Assembly: GCA_963780345.1 (NCBI GenBank)
Contig: CAWABU010000011.1
Coordinates: 124,001-188,000, forward strand
Direction: 5' to 3'
Origin: PALSA-693 sp963780345
Lineage (GTDB): Bacteria > Actinomycetota > Acidimicrobiia > Acidimicrobiales > Palsa-688
DNA length: 64,000 nucleotides
This document shows positions 34,746-44,756 of this stretch, piece by piece. The position numbers were made by a program, and so were the translations under genes. The notes beneath the pieces were generated by a model that was not told where the DNA came from, made no database searches, and saw only the letters and a program-made list of their open reading frames with translations. Within the stretch, counting starts at the first letter, position 1; each line of letters starts with the position of its first letter.

Positions 34746-37042
34746 GTGCTGGTCCTCGAGCTGAGCGACCGCGAAGATGCGGCGGCCTGGTCCGGTCGGG
34801 TCTTTGGCTGGGCGGGCGACGAGGTGGTCAAGGTCTCCTCGCCGGGCCGGATTTCCCCTCAACCGGAGCTCGACCTGTACCTCAACGAAGGCAAGCGCCG
34901 GGCCACCTTTGACTACCGCGAGGCCGCTGGTCGCCGAGCCATCGACGCCCTGGCCGCGGATGCGGCCGTCGTGGTCACGGACGCTCCGGCGGCCGACGTC
35001 GAGCGCTACCGGCTGCTCGACATCGGTCGCCCTGGCGGCGTCACCGTCAGCATCACGCCATACGGGCTCGACGGGCCCTGGCGGGACTGGAAGGCCACCG
35101 CGCCAACCCTGCTCGCCCACGGGGGTTATACCGACCTGATGGGCGATGCCGGGCGGGCGCCCCTGACCATGCCCGGCAGCTATCCCTACTACCAGGCCGG
35201 GACGGTGGCCGCCCTCGCAGCCATCGCCACCCTGCGGGTCGCCCAGGATCGGGACCGGACGACGCCGGTGCAGCTGAGCATCCTGGAGACTCTGGCCGGT
35301 GTCCACCAGTTCACCGATGTGATGTGGACGGCCTGGTCGCGCGTGCGCAGCCGGCATGGCAACCGCTTCGAGGGCGTCTACCCCATCGGGCTCTGGCCGT
35401 GCCAGGACGGCTGGTTCTCGCTGTGTGTGCTCGAGCAGATGTGGTTCCGGTTTTGCTACATGCTCGATCGTCCCGACCTGGCCGAAGGGCATCCGCTATC
35501 TGTCAATGCCGGACGCATTGCCGATCTCGACGCCGTTGACGAGGCCGTTCTCCGGGGTCTGGGGGACTGGCCCAAGGAGCGGATCTTCAAGGAAAGCCAG
35601 GAGACGTGGCGGGTCGCCTCGGGCCACCTGATGAGCCTCGATGAGGTGCTCGAGGACCGGCACCTGGGCGAGCGCGGCTTCTGGCGGCCGTCCCGGGCGG
35701 AGACGGAGGGCAGTGGGCCGGCATCGATCCGGGTGCCGGGGCCGCCGTTCCGATATCACCCGGGCCTTGGGCCGGACGGCCAGACGGGGGAAACGGTTGG
35801 GCCGGCTGAGGCGGTGGCGCCGGTCTCCCTGGCTCGCGGCCGGTCTCCCCGGCTGCGGCCGGCCCCCGGATTGACCGCCCTCTGGCCGGGCTGCGGGTGC
35901 TCGAGCTGTCCGACTACTGGGCCGGCCCGCTCTGTGGCCGGACGTTCGGTGACTTCGGAGCCGACGTCATCCTGGTCGAGAAAATCGCCGGTGCGCCGCT
36001 CCGCACCGCCCTGTTCGACAAGCTCAACCGCAACAAGCGCAGCGTCGCCCTGGACCTGAAGACTCCGGAAGGGCGGGAAGTCTTCCTTGAACTTGTCCGC
36101 CAAGCCGACGTGGTGGTCGAAAACCTGAGCGCCCGGAGCATGCCGGGCCTCGGACTGGGATATCCGGAGTTGCGGGCTGCCAATCCGCGTATCGTGTATG
36201 CGAGCATTTCCGGATTCGGCACGTCGGGGCCGTACTCCGACTACCTGGCGACGGGACCGAGTGCCGAGCCCTTGACCGGGCTAAATGCCCTGATGGGATA
36301 CAGCGAATTCGAACCCCGGGTGACTTCCAAAGGCATCCTCGATCCCATCTCCGGCAATCTGGGGGCGGCCGCCATCCTGGCCGCTCTGCGCCGCCGGGAT
36401 GCCACCGGCGAAGGGTGCTTTGTCGAGCTGACCCTGCAGGAGTGCGGCATTGCCTTCATCGGCGACCGGTTCGTTGATTGGCAGCTGACCGGCCGGCCGC
36501 CCGTCTACGGCAACGCCGACCGGGCCTGCGCCCCGTGGGGCGTGTATCGCTGCCGGGGCGCCGATGACTGGCTCGCCATCACGGTCACCGACGAAGAGGA
36601 ATGGGCGGGGTTGTGTGCTTTCGCCGGACAGGGCTGGGAGTCGGCGGACGGCTGGGCTTCGATGCCGGCCCGCCATGCCGACCGCCACCGGCTGGACGCC
36701 GCGGTGGAAGCCTGGACGGCCGACCACGACAAGATCGACCTGGCACGCGCCCTCCAGCGGCACGGTGTTCCCGCCGCCCCCGTGCTCCGGGCCCCTGAGT
36801 GGATCGAGGACGCCCAGCTCGCCTACGACCGGTACTTTGCCTACCTGCCGGGGCCGGACGACGCTGTTCTGCGGTGCGACGGAATGGCGCCGCGCCTCGA
36901 CGGCGAGCGGGACTACTCCGACTGGGTGCCGGCCCCGACGCCGGGCCAGCACACCAGCGAGGTCCTCACTGGAGTGCTCGGACTCGACCCCGAGTCGGTG
37001 GCGTCGCTGCTGGCGCGGCAGGTGGCCGCCGTCCCTGACTGA
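34746..37042 (+). CDS. tandem-domain CaiB/BaiF CoA-transferase fusion, frameshifted in the linker
   Basis: The first domain begins at GTG 34746 (VLVLELSDREDAAAWSG) and runs to about residue 345, with Tyr at the catalytic Asp position (PYYQAG). The second (IDRPLAGLRVLELSDYWAGP onward) is in another frame from about 35810 to 37042 and keeps Asp (ILDPISG). Adding one base between 35807 and 35890, for example in the CCCCC at 35863-35867, makes one protein of about 765 residues, like the fusions at 4370 and 30811. The alternative is two genes, with the second starting at GTG 35897 inside the first. The ribosome site at 34746 is weak, next to the inserted repeat. Confidence 0.8.
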
Positions 37043-37120
37043 GAACCGGAACCCCGGTCGGGCGGGCGGGGCTACCCGTCGTGAGGCGAGCGCTGCCGGA
37101 GTCGCTGGAACCGCCCGCAA

Positions 37121-37202
37121 TCTGGGCGCGTTTGACCAGATTGGGCGCGGTTTTAGTCGTATTATCACCAAAAGCGCGCCCAAAGCACCAAGCGCGCCCA
37201 GA
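37121..37202. repeat. 82-bp inverted repeat between convergent genes
   Basis: Arms of about 34 bp: TCTGGGCGCG...TTGGGCGCG...TTTT (37121-37154) and AAAA...CGCGCCCAA...CGCGCCCAGA (37169-37202). Two perfect blocks in each arm, with a 14-nt AT-rich loop (AGTCGTATTATCAC). It lies between a CoA-transferase ending at 37042 and an LLM gene ending at 37333. The TTTT and AAAA flanking the loop would suit a bidirectional terminator, or it may be a mobile palindrome. Confidence 0.7.
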
Positions 37203-37332
37203 CGGTTTCGTCTTCGCCCGGTGGTAGCGCCGGTGGCGCCGGCAGCGCTGGGTGCCGGGCTCGACAGTGGCAAAGGCAAGCGGCTGCCGACCACCTGAAG
37301 CGCCGGGGAAGCCCGCCTGGAGACCGGTTTGG

Positions 37333-38553
37333 TCAGCTCTCCTGGCTCACCTTTTCGTCGGCGCCATTGGGCGCGGCCGTGTCCTCCACGTGGGTGTTGA
37401 TGGCGCTCACGATCGCCGCTCCGGCCCGTTCGAAGACCTGGTCTCGCATCGAGATGGCCCACTCATGCGACGTCCGGGCGGGCGCCAGGTGGCCCTGGAA
37501 GTGCGGCATGACCTCCCGGGCGAAGAGGCGGTAGGAGTTGAGCGTCGCCTCCCGGTTGGCCCAGTCATGGCCGAGGAGCAAGAAGGTGCCGAACCCGCCG
37601 GACTGCTGCTGGAGGCCCTCGAGGAAGGCGATGGCATCGTCGGGTGTCCCGATGATGGTTCGGCCGTTCGACGCGTAGGTTTCGACGAACTCACGAGGGG
37701 ACTTGGGTTGGTCGTCGACCACACCACCCAACGGAACGAACCCGGGGCCTCCGCCGAAGTAGTTGGCGAAGTCCTCGAGGCCGTAGGTGCAGTCCTCGAT
37801 GGCCTGGTCGCGCGTCTCGGCCAGATGCATGCTGCCGACCACCCGCCACGTGCGGCGATCCGGCGCGGGCTGCCCGGCCTTGGCCGCCTGATCCTCGACG
37901 ACACCCCATGCCTGGCCGATGGCGGCGAAGCCTTCGACGGCCGACATCGACAACGACAGCAACGACACTCCGTACTTGCCTGCCAGCCGCGGTCCCGACG
38001 GCGAGACCATCGCCGCCACGGCCACCTCGAAATGCGGCTGCGTGTAGGGGCGGACCTGCAACCGGCCTTCCAGCAGGGAAAACCAGTCGGTCTGGCGCGT
38101 CACCGGCTCGTCGGTGCGGAGGAGGGCGAGGATGGCCTCGAGCGACTGCTCCATCATCGGTCGCTGGTTGACGGGGTCGATGCCCATGATGAAGGCGTCC
38201 GTAGGCAGCGCTCCGGGACCGGCCCCGAAGATGAGACGGCCGTGCGTCAGGTGGTCAAGCAGAACCAGCCGGTCGGCGACCAACCACGGGTGGTGGTATG
38301 GCAACGACACCACGCCGGTCCCCAACTTGATGTGCTTGGTGCGCTCGGCCGCGGTGGCGATGAAGATCTCAGGCGAGCCGATGATCTCGTACCCGCCGGA
38401 GTGGTGCTCACCAAACCACACCTCGTCGTATCCGAGACGGTCGAGCTCGACGGTCCGTTCGAGGTCGTACTCGAAGGCCGCCGTCGGGCTCTGCCCAACG
38501 GGGTGGAATGGAGCGAAGAACACTCCGAAGCGCATCGGCCACGCACCTGTCAT
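37333..38553 (-). CDS. LLM-class flavin-dependent monooxygenase-like protein
   Basis: A 406-residue luciferase-like TIM barrel of the limonene/alkanal monooxygenase-like branch. FGVFFAPFHPVG at the N-terminus, DEVWFGEHHSGGYE, LPYHHPWLVADRLVLLDHLT, and RLIFGAGPGALPTDAF. GGGAGGGACCAAAT precedes ATG 38553. It lies downstream on the minus strand from another LLM gene (38654-39679), 100 bp apart, so the two may be one operon. Flavin use and oxygenation are inferred from the family; substrate unknown. Confidence 0.88.
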   Translation of the reverse strand: MTGAWPMRFGVFFAPFHPVGQSPTAAFEYDLERTVELDRLGYDEVWFGEHHSGGYEIIGSPEIFIATAAERTKHIKLGTGVVSLPYHHPWLVADRLVLLDHLTHGRLIFGAGPGALPTDAFIMGIDPVNQRPMMEQSLEAILALLRTDEPVTRQTDWFSLLEGRLQVRPYTQPHFEVAVAAMVSPSGPRLAGKYGVSLLSLSMSAVEGFAAIGQAWGVVEDQAAKAGQPAPDRRTWRVVGSMHLAETRDQAIEDCTYGLEDFANYFGGGPGFVPLGGVVDDQPKSPREFVETYASNGRTIIGTPDDAIAFLEGLQQQSGGFGTFLLLGHDWANREATLNSYRLFAREVMPHFQGHLAPARTSHEWAISMRDQVFERAGAAIVSAINTHVEDTAAPNGADEKVSQES

Positions 38554-38585
38554 ATTTGGTCCCTCCCTGACAAATACCGCACCAG

Positions 38586-38601
38586 CTGACAGCGGTGTCA
38601 G
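38586..38601. promoter_or_regulatory. inverted repeat CTGACA/TGTCAG
   Basis: CTGACAGCGGTGTCAG: 6-bp perfect arms, 4-nt centre, 33 bp upstream of the LLM start at 38553. A possible operator, or a small hairpin in the gap between two LLM genes. Confidence 0.3.
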
Positions 38602-38653
38602 CAGAGGCTAGCCGCCGCGCTCGGCGCCCGCGCCCTGCCCGCCGCCCGCGCCC

Positions 38654-39679
38654 TCAGCCCTCGATGATGGCGCGGACCTTCGGGGCCACCTCGGTCACGA
38701 ACCGCTCCATCATCGGCGTCATCGTCGCCGGCTGAACCCCCGGCGCGGATCCCCAGGTCACCACGTCGGTCAGGCCGTACTCCCGGATGAAGTTAACGAG
38801 TTCTTCTACACAATGGTCGACGTTGCCGATAATGGTGCGCTGCGATATCCGGTCTGATTCGGTAAACGGAGTACCGCCGCCGGTGAGGCCCGCTTCTTCG
38901 AAGAACCGGGCATAGACGCTCATCCGGTAGCGCTCGGCGTCGCGCAACGGCGGCCAGTCCCGGTCCCGATCGTCGGTCACGAAGACGTTGCGGATGATCC
39001 CGATCCGGTAGTCATCGGGGTCCCGACCCTCGGCCCGTGTCTTGTCTCGCCAACGGTCGAGGACGATGGCCCGGACCCCTTGGGGGAGCAGATTTGTGTT
39101 GTATCGCACGGCGCGGTCCGCGCTGGCCGGGCTGGTCGATGCCAACCAGAGGGGCGGGCCCCCGGGTTGGACGGGATCTGGCGTCACCCTGACATTGTCG
39201 AAGTGGTAGCGCTTGCCGTCGTAATTGAACGACTCGCCCGACCAGGCCAGTCGCAGGATGTCGACGCACTCCTCGGTCAGCGAGACTCGTCGCGAGACGG
39301 GGAAGCCGAAGGCCCGAAACTCATGCGGGGCGTAGCCGAGCCCGACGCCGAGCTCCATGCGGCCACCGGATAGCTGGTCGAGGATGGCGAGGTCCTCGGC
39401 GAGCCGGATCGGATGCGAGAAGGGGAGCAGGGCGATATTCGTCGAGATCCGCACCCGTCGGGTGACCGCCGCGACGGCGCCGGCGACGGGCGCGAAGCTC
39501 GGCAGGTACCCGTCCTCCACGAAATGGTGCTCACTGAACCACACCAGGTCGAGACCCAGTCCGTCGAGGAGGGCGACCTGCTCGAGGGTCTGAGCGTAGA
39601 CATCCTGGAGGGTGTAGTCGCTGCCCGGCGGGCACCGGAAGTCATGGGCGACGCCGAACCGGAGGCGAGGCACCGTCAT
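38654..39679 (-). CDS. LLM-class flavin-dependent oxidoreductase
   Basis: A 341-residue luciferase-like protein. RLRFGVAHDFRC at the N-terminus, LVWFSEHHFVEDGYLPS, LPFSHPIRLAEDLAILDQLS and MELGVGLGYAPHEF are standard LLM blocks, and YRIGIIRNVFVTDD occurs in the second half. ATG 39679 was chosen because the 21 residues before it are unconserved. Close kin of the neighbouring LLM gene by architecture. Substrate unknown. Confidence 0.87.
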   Translation of the reverse strand: MTVPRLRFGVAHDFRCPPGSDYTLQDVYAQTLEQVALLDGLGLDLVWFSEHHFVEDGYLPSFAPVAGAVAAVTRRVRISTNIALLPFSHPIRLAEDLAILDQLSGGRMELGVGLGYAPHEFRAFGFPVSRRVSLTEECVDILRLAWSGESFNYDGKRYHFDNVRVTPDPVQPGGPPLWLASTSPASADRAVRYNTNLLPQGVRAIVLDRWRDKTRAEGRDPDDYRIGIIRNVFVTDDRDRDWPPLRDAERYRMSVYARFFEEAGLTGGGTPFTESDRISQRTIIGNVDHCVEELVNFIREYGLTDVVTWGSAPGVQPATMTPMMERFVTEVAPKVRAIIEG

Positions 39680-39811
39680 CGACAGGACCCGGGGGGACTG
39701 GTGAATAATTGCACTTCCCGATATATCCGCACCGCGGCGCACTTTAGACGGCTCGCGGTGTCGCCGCTAGCGGAGCCGTCTGCGAAGGGGCCGGGCCGCT
39801 AGGTTGCCACC

Positions 39812-40852
39812 ATGACGGACAACCGGCAGGTGATCATCGCTTCCTTGCCCGACGGCCCGCTGGCCGAGAGCCACTTCGAGCTCCGGGTCGCCGAGCGGCC
39901 CGAACCTCGGGGGGATGAGGTCCTGTGTCGAACCCTGGCGATCACGATCGGAGCCGGACAGCGGGCCGGGCTGCAGGGCAGCGCCAGCTACGCCGGGCCG
40001 CCCGTCGCCGGCCGGGTGATGAACGGTAACGGCCTCGCCCGGGTCGAGCTATCAGGAGACCCGTCCTTTCCGGCGGGCGCCCTGGTCAGCGCACCAACCG
40101 GCTGGCAGGAGTACTCGGTCCACCCGGCCTCGGCCCTGACCCTGATCCCGACCGAGTCCGAGGCCGAGACCGGAGCCGAGGCCGGCGGCGATCCCGATCC
40201 CGGCCTCCAGCTCGGAGTGCTCGGCACCAATGGCCTCACGGCCTACTTCGGCCTATTCGAGGTCGGCCAGCCGAAGCCGGGCGAGACGGTCATGGTTTCC
40301 GCCGCCGCCGGGTCGGTAGGCCACATCGTCGCCCAGCTGGCGAAGATTCGGGGTTGTCGGGTCGTCGGCATTGCCGGTTCCGACGAGAAGTGCGGCCGGC
40401 TGACCAGCGAGCTCGGGCTCGATGCGGCCGTGAGCTACAAGGATCCCGATTTCCGGGCCAAATTGCGGGCGGCCACACCCGATCGCATCGACGTCTACTT
40501 CGACAACACCGGCGGACCGGTGCTGGAGAGCGCGCTGTTCCGGATGAACCTGCACGGTCGCATCGCCTGTTGCGGGGCGGTCAGCCTGTACGACACCGGC
40601 AACCCCGGCCCCGGTCCGCGTGGAGTGCCCGGGCTGCTTGTCAACAACCGCGTCCGGATGGAAGGGTTTCTGGTCTTCGATTATCTGGATCGCTACGGTC
40701 AGGCCCGGGCCGAGCTCACCGGTTGGGTGCACTCCGGGCAGCTGCGGCCCTGGACCACCGACTACGAGGGGCTCGACGCCGCTCCTCGGGCCTTCATCGA
40801 CCTCCTGGGCGGGGTGACGGTCGGCACCACGGTCGTCCGCGTCACCACTTGA
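39812..40852 (+). CDS. NADP-dependent MDR oxidoreductase (LTB4 dehydrogenase/curcumin reductase-like)
   Basis: A 346-residue zinc-free medium-chain reductase. The N-terminal GroES-like domain has the PRGDEVLCRTLAITI pattern. The Rossmann motif AAAGSVGHIVAQLAK and FDNTGGPVLESALFRM are typical of the leukotriene B4 dehydrogenase-like group, which reduces enone double bonds with NADPH. A short insertion rich in Glu and Gly (ESEAETGAEAGGDPD) precedes the cofactor domain. Divergent from an LLM gene and convergent by 10 bp with a crotonase. Confidence 0.88.
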   Translation: MTDNRQVIIASLPDGPLAESHFELRVAERPEPRGDEVLCRTLAITIGAGQRAGLQGSASYAGPPVAGRVMNGNGLARVELSGDPSFPAGALVSAPTGWQEYSVHPASALTLIPTESEAETGAEAGGDPDPGLQLGVLGTNGLTAYFGLFEVGQPKPGETVMVSAAAGSVGHIVAQLAKIRGCRVVGIAGSDEKCGRLTSELGLDAAVSYKDPDFRAKLRAATPDRIDVYFDNTGGPVLESALFRMNLHGRIACCGAVSLYDTGNPGPGPRGVPGLLVNNRVRMEGFLVFDYLDRYGQARAELTGWVHSGQLRPWTTDYEGLDAAPRAFIDLLGGVTVGTTVVRVTT

Positions 40853-40862
40853 ACGAGCCGGC

Positions 40863-41684
40863 TCAGGAGCTCGCGGCCGCCTGGCGGAAGTTCGGCTCTC
40901 TCTTTTCCATGAAAGCCGTGACCGCTTCGCGATGTTCGGGTGAGCGGTAGGCGATCTGGATGGCGTCGATCTCGCGCTGCTGAACGGCGGCGAGGTCCCC
41001 CTCGGTGGCGTTCATGGTCAGCAGCTGTTTGATCATGCGCACCTGCGGCCCCGGGTTGCCGCCGAACTCCCGGGCGACGGCGACCGCCTCGTCGAGCAGC
41101 GTTTCCGGGGGTGCCACGCGGTCGACCAACCTGAGGCGATAGGCCTCATCTGCGAGCACGGTCGTCCCGCTCAGGGCCAGCCACGACGCGGCACCCCACC
41201 CACACCGCGTGACAATGAAATGCGACGACGCCAGTTCGGGCACCAGGCCCATCTTGACGAACCGGAGGGAGAGTCGGGCTCCCTCGGCGGCGAGCAGCTG
41301 GTCGAAAGGCAGGACCATCGTAAGTCCCACACCGATGCACGGACCGTTGATGGCGGCCACCAGGGGTTTCGATTGGCGACAGAGGGTGATCCAGTCGACA
41401 CTCCGGGCTTCCCTTGGCGGCGGTGGTGGTGCCTGGTCGGTCGTCTCCTGGCGCCCGTCGAGGTTGGCGGCAAACTGGCCGCTGATGTCCGCCCCGGCAC
41501 AGAAGCCGCGACCGGCGCCCGTGACCACGATGGCGCCGATCTCGTCGTCGTCGTTGGCGTCGGTGATCGCCGCGGTCAGCTCGGCCGACATCTTGGGCGT
41601 CCAGGCGTTGAGTTTCTCCGGCCGGTTGAGGGTGAGAATCATCACTTCTTCTCGGCGGTCCACCAGGATCTGCTCGAACTCCAT
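40863..41684 (-). CDS. crotonase-fold protein, probable enoyl-CoA isomerase type
   Basis: A 273-residue member of the crotonase superfamily. It has VMILTLNRPEKLNAW, oxyanion blocks GAGRGFCAGADISG and INGPCIGVGLT, and a Pro-rich loop (QAPPPPPRE). Rat Glu144 is replaced (GLTMVL), but Glu occurs in LVPELASS, the place of the catalytic Glu in peroxisomal delta3,delta2-enoyl-CoA isomerases. I therefore favour an isomerase over a hydratase. ATG 41684 has GGAGCG upstream; the much longer raw frame runs under the divergent SMP-30 gene and is rejected. Confidence 0.87.
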   Translation of the reverse strand: MEFEQILVDRREEVMILTLNRPEKLNAWTPKMSAELTAAITDANDDDEIGAIVVTGAGRGFCAGADISGQFAANLDGRQETTDQAPPPPPREARSVDWITLCRQSKPLVAAINGPCIGVGLTMVLPFDQLLAAEGARLSLRFVKMGLVPELASSHFIVTRCGWGAASWLALSGTTVLADEAYRLRLVDRVAPPETLLDEAVAVAREFGGNPGPQVRMIKQLLTMNATEGDLAAVQQREIDAIQIAYRSPEHREAVTAFMEKREPNFRQAAASS

Positions 41685-41846
41685 CGCAGCACGCTCCGTT
41701 TCGTTTGCCGGCTGTGAGTCGCCCCACTCTATTTCAACCGGTGCCGCTGTGCTGGTGCCGTCGCCCGGCCGGAGCCCGAGGCTTTTGTGAAAAGATGGGC
41801 GCAGGTGCTGGCTGCCGGCCGGCGAGACCAGGTTGGGGGAGGCGGT

Positions 41847-42683
41847 ATGTCGGGATTGGAGGCGTTGGTGTGGGGCTACGGGCTCATCGAGGGACCGTGC
41901 TGTGACGAGCAGGGCAACCTCTACTTCTCGGACGTCCCCAACGGCGGCGTGTACCGGCTGGCACCCGACGGCTCGGTCGGGACTGCGATCCCCAAGCGCC
42001 GTGGTGTCGGCGGTATCGCGTTGCACGCCGAGGGCGGCCTCGTCGTCTCCGGCCGCAACATCTGTCACGTCAAGGACGGTGCCACTCGCATTGTGTTTGC
42101 ACCGGACGCCATGGGCCTCAACGACCTGACCGTCGACGCCGCCGGCCGCGTCATTTGCGGCACGCTGCGGACCGACCCGTTTGGCCGGAGTGCGACCCGC
42201 ACGCCGGGGGAGTGCTGGCGCGTCGACGGCACCGACCAGGCGACCGAGATCTATGACGACGTCTCGCTGACCAACGGCATCGGCTTTTCCCCGGACGGCT
42301 CGGTCCTCTATCACTGCGATACCCCGGTCAACGGGGTCTGGGCCCATGACTACGCCGCCGACGGTACGGCCAGCGGTCGGCGCTTCCTGGTTCAACGCGA
42401 TGACCTCTCACCCGATGGGCTCGCGGTCGACGAAGCCGGAACGGTGTGGGTCGCGGATGTCTCCGGCTCGGGCTCGGTGCGGGGCTTTTCGCCGAGCGGC
42501 GAGGAGATCGGGCGGATCGAGGTGCCCGCCCGGATGGTGACGAGCCTGTGCTTTGGGGGCAGCGACGGTCGCGACCTCTTCATTGTCACGGCCGACAACC
42601 GCGATGACGAGAGTCGGGGAGGGACGGTGTTCCGAACCCGGGCGGAGGTGGCGGGCTGTGCCATCCCGCTCGCCACCGTCTGA
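41847..42683 (+). CDS. SMP-30/gluconolactonase/LRE family protein
   Basis: A 278-residue six-bladed beta-propeller. Metal ligands are recognisable: Glu in LIEGPC (about residue 15), Asn in SLTNGIGFSPDGS and Asp in LSPDGLAVDE. The family hydrolyses lactones and related esters with a divalent metal. GGGGGAGGCGGT precedes ATG 41847, fixing the start 60 bases inside the raw frame. Possible role: opening a lactone produced by a neighbouring monooxygenase. Inference from context. Confidence 0.87.
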   Translation: MSGLEALVWGYGLIEGPCCDEQGNLYFSDVPNGGVYRLAPDGSVGTAIPKRRGVGGIALHAEGGLVVSGRNICHVKDGATRIVFAPDAMGLNDLTVDAAGRVICGTLRTDPFGRSATRTPGECWRVDGTDQATEIYDDVSLTNGIGFSPDGSVLYHCDTPVNGVWAHDYAADGTASGRRFLVQRDDLSPDGLAVDEAGTVWVADVSGSGSVRGFSPSGEEIGRIEVPARMVTSLCFGGSDGRDLFIVTADNRDDESRGGTVFRTRAEVAGCAIPLATV

Positions 42684-42758
42684 GGGGGCGCGTGATCGGT
42701 TAGGGTGGCTCAGCACTGATCGTCGTTGGCGCCGGGTTGAGCCTGCGCCTGAAGAGGA

Positions 42759-43862
42759 ATGGCCATGGACTTCGCTGTGTTTCTGATCGGTCCCACCCTC
42801 GGTCAGGGGACCGAGCGCGAGGTGTTCGACGCCATCCTGCAAGAGGCCGTGCTCGCCGAAGAGCTCGGCTTCGATGCCGTATGGCTGGCCGAGCACCACT
42901 TCGACGCCACCTTTTCAATGCTCCCGTCACCCAATCTGATGATGGCGGCCGTCGCCGCGTCGACGAGCCGCATCAAGCTCGGGTGTGGCATCAACGTGCT
43001 GCCGTTCCACCACCCGCTAAGAGTGGCGGAAGAGGGAGCCATGCTCGATCTCCTTTCCCACGGCCGGTTCCAATGGGGGATCGGCCGCGGCATCACCGGC
43101 CACGAGTTGCATTCCTTCCAGATCGAGTCGGCCTTGACGCGTGGTCTCTTCAACGAGATCCACGACGCGGTGATCCAGGCCTGGACCAACGGTCGGATGG
43201 ACTATCAGGGCGAGTACATCTCGGTCCCGCCCACCGCTATCGCCCCGAGCGTGGTCCAGCGTCCCCATCCGCCGGTGTGGGTGACGGCTCAGAGCCCGGC
43301 TTCGGTCGATTGGGCGGCCGAGCACGACTATCCGGCCATGCAGATCGGTGAGCCTCTCGAGGTCGGTCGGGCCCAGGTCGAGCGCTACCGGGCCGCCGCG
43401 GCCCGGGCCGGTACCACCGTCCGGCGGGGCGGGATCGTCCCGCTGCGCATGGTCTATGTGGCCGAGACCGACGACCTGGCCCGAGAGGAGGCCGGCCCGA
43501 GGGTGCTGGCCTTCTGGGACCACACGGCCCGAACGACCGCACCCGACTACAAGTCGCCCGGGCCCGCCAAGGACCAGGCGGGCTACGAGTACTGGCTACA
43601 AAACAATCCCGGCCGTTACGGCAGCCTCAGCTACGAGAGCCTGTGCGAGCGAGGTCTGGTGATCGCCGGATCTCCGGAGACGGTCATCGAGGCCATCCGG
43701 CGACAGGTCGACGCCCTCGAGTGCACCCACCTGATGTGTGACTTCTGGCGCCCGAGCAGCATGGCCAAACGTCAGGCGTCGATGCGGCTGTTTGCGGAAG
43801 AAGTGATTCCCGCGTTCAAGACGCCCGCGAGACAGCCGGCCGAGTCCGGGCTGCGGAGCTGA
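42759..43862 (+). CDS. LLM-class flavin-dependent oxidoreductase
   Basis: A 367-residue luciferase-like TIM barrel: FAVFLIGPTLGQGTEREV, FDAVWLAEHHFDATFSM, LPFHHPLRVAEEGAMLDLLS and FQWGIGRGITGHEL. Two in-frame ATGs are six bases apart (42759 and 42765); the GAGGA site is better spaced for 42765. It heads a likely operon with the SDR (25-bp gap) and a crotonase. The order monooxygenase-dehydrogenase-crotonase suggests sequential oxidation. Substrate unknown. Confidence 0.88.
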   Translation: MAMDFAVFLIGPTLGQGTEREVFDAILQEAVLAEELGFDAVWLAEHHFDATFSMLPSPNLMMAAVAASTSRIKLGCGINVLPFHHPLRVAEEGAMLDLLSHGRFQWGIGRGITGHELHSFQIESALTRGLFNEIHDAVIQAWTNGRMDYQGEYISVPPTAIAPSVVQRPHPPVWVTAQSPASVDWAAEHDYPAMQIGEPLEVGRAQVERYRAAAARAGTTVRRGGIVPLRMVYVAETDDLAREEAGPRVLAFWDHTARTTAPDYKSPGPAKDQAGYEYWLQNNPGRYGSLSYESLCERGLVIAGSPETVIEAIRRQVDALECTHLMCDFWRPSSMAKRQASMRLFAEEVIPAFKTPARQPAESGLRS

Positions 43863-43887
43863 CCAGCCACTACCGACAGGAGGAGCC

Positions 43888-44697
43888 ATGGCCAAGCTTG
43901 ACGGAAAAGTCGCCATCGTCACCGGGGGAGCACGCGGCTTGGGCCGCGCCTATGCCCGCCGGCTCGCCGGGCTGGGCGCGAGGGTTGTGGTCTGCGATCT
44001 CAATCTCAAGTCCTACGAGGAGTTCGAGGCCGAGGCCGAGGCCATGACCGCCGACACCACCGTGGACGAGATCAAGGCCGGTGGCGGCGACTCCCTCGGA
44101 TTCGAGTTCGACATCGCCGACAGGGACGCCGTCTTCGCCATGGTGGACGAGGTGACCGCGGCCTGGGGCCGGGTCGACATCCTGGTGGCGAACGCCGGGG
44201 GAGGACGCGGCACGCCGAGGGAGACCACTGCGACGCTGGTCCCCCCTGACCTGCTGGCCCTGGTCACCGGCATGAACTTCTTCGGAACCGTCCACAGTTG
44301 CAGCGCCGTGGCCCCCGTCATGAAGGAACAGCGTTCCGGCCGGATCGTGACGGTCGCCTCCTACGCCGGCCTGGTTGCCGGCATCGGTGGGGGATACGCC
44401 CACTACGGCGCCAACAAGGCGGCCATCGCCCACTACACGCGCTACCTCGCTCAAGAGCTCGGGCCTTATGGCATCAACGCCAACTGCATCGCGCCGGGCG
44501 TGATCGAGACGGCGCGCATCGTCCAGCTGGTCGGTGCCCGCCCGGGAAGCAGCGAGGGCAACCCCGAGATCGCCTTGCGGCGCAACGGTCAGCCCGAGGA
44601 TTGCGCCAAGGTAGTGGAGTTCCTCTGCACTGATCTCTCCGACTACGTGACGGGTACCGTGATCCCGGTCGATGGGGGCTGGAACCGGGCGGCCTGA
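43888..44697 (+). CDS. SDR family oxidoreductase, possibly mycofactocin-type
   Basis: A 269-residue classical SDR. Cofactor motif TGGARGLG, Asp after strand 2 (VVVCDLN, favouring NAD), NAG block VANAGG, catalytic Ser in VASYAG and YGANK. An insertion of about 15 residues after strand 2 (EFEAEAEAMTADTTVDE) resembles mycofactocin-dependent SDRs, which hold NAD permanently. AGGAGGAGCC precedes the ATG. It follows an LLM gene and precedes a crotonase, and probably oxidises a 3-hydroxyacyl-CoA or an alcohol. Confidence 0.88.
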   Translation: MAKLDGKVAIVTGGARGLGRAYARRLAGLGARVVVCDLNLKSYEEFEAEAEAMTADTTVDEIKAGGGDSLGFEFDIADRDAVFAMVDEVTAAWGRVDILVANAGGGRGTPRETTATLVPPDLLALVTGMNFFGTVHSCSAVAPVMKEQRSGRIVTVASYAGLVAGIGGGYAHYGANKAAIAHYTRYLAQELGPYGINANCIAPGVIETARIVQLVGARPGSSEGNPEIALRRNGQPEDCAKVVEFLCTDLSDYVTGTVIPVDGGWNRAA

Positions 44698-44756
44698 CCG
44701 GACGGCTGCCGCCCCCGGGATTGTCTAGGCTCGCTACCGAGGGAGGGAGGATTCGG

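Noticed and set aside
35641..35874. 77-codon ORF across the CoA-transferase linker
   Set aside because: It is in a third frame within the fused transferase gene and codes only for an Arg-rich stretch.
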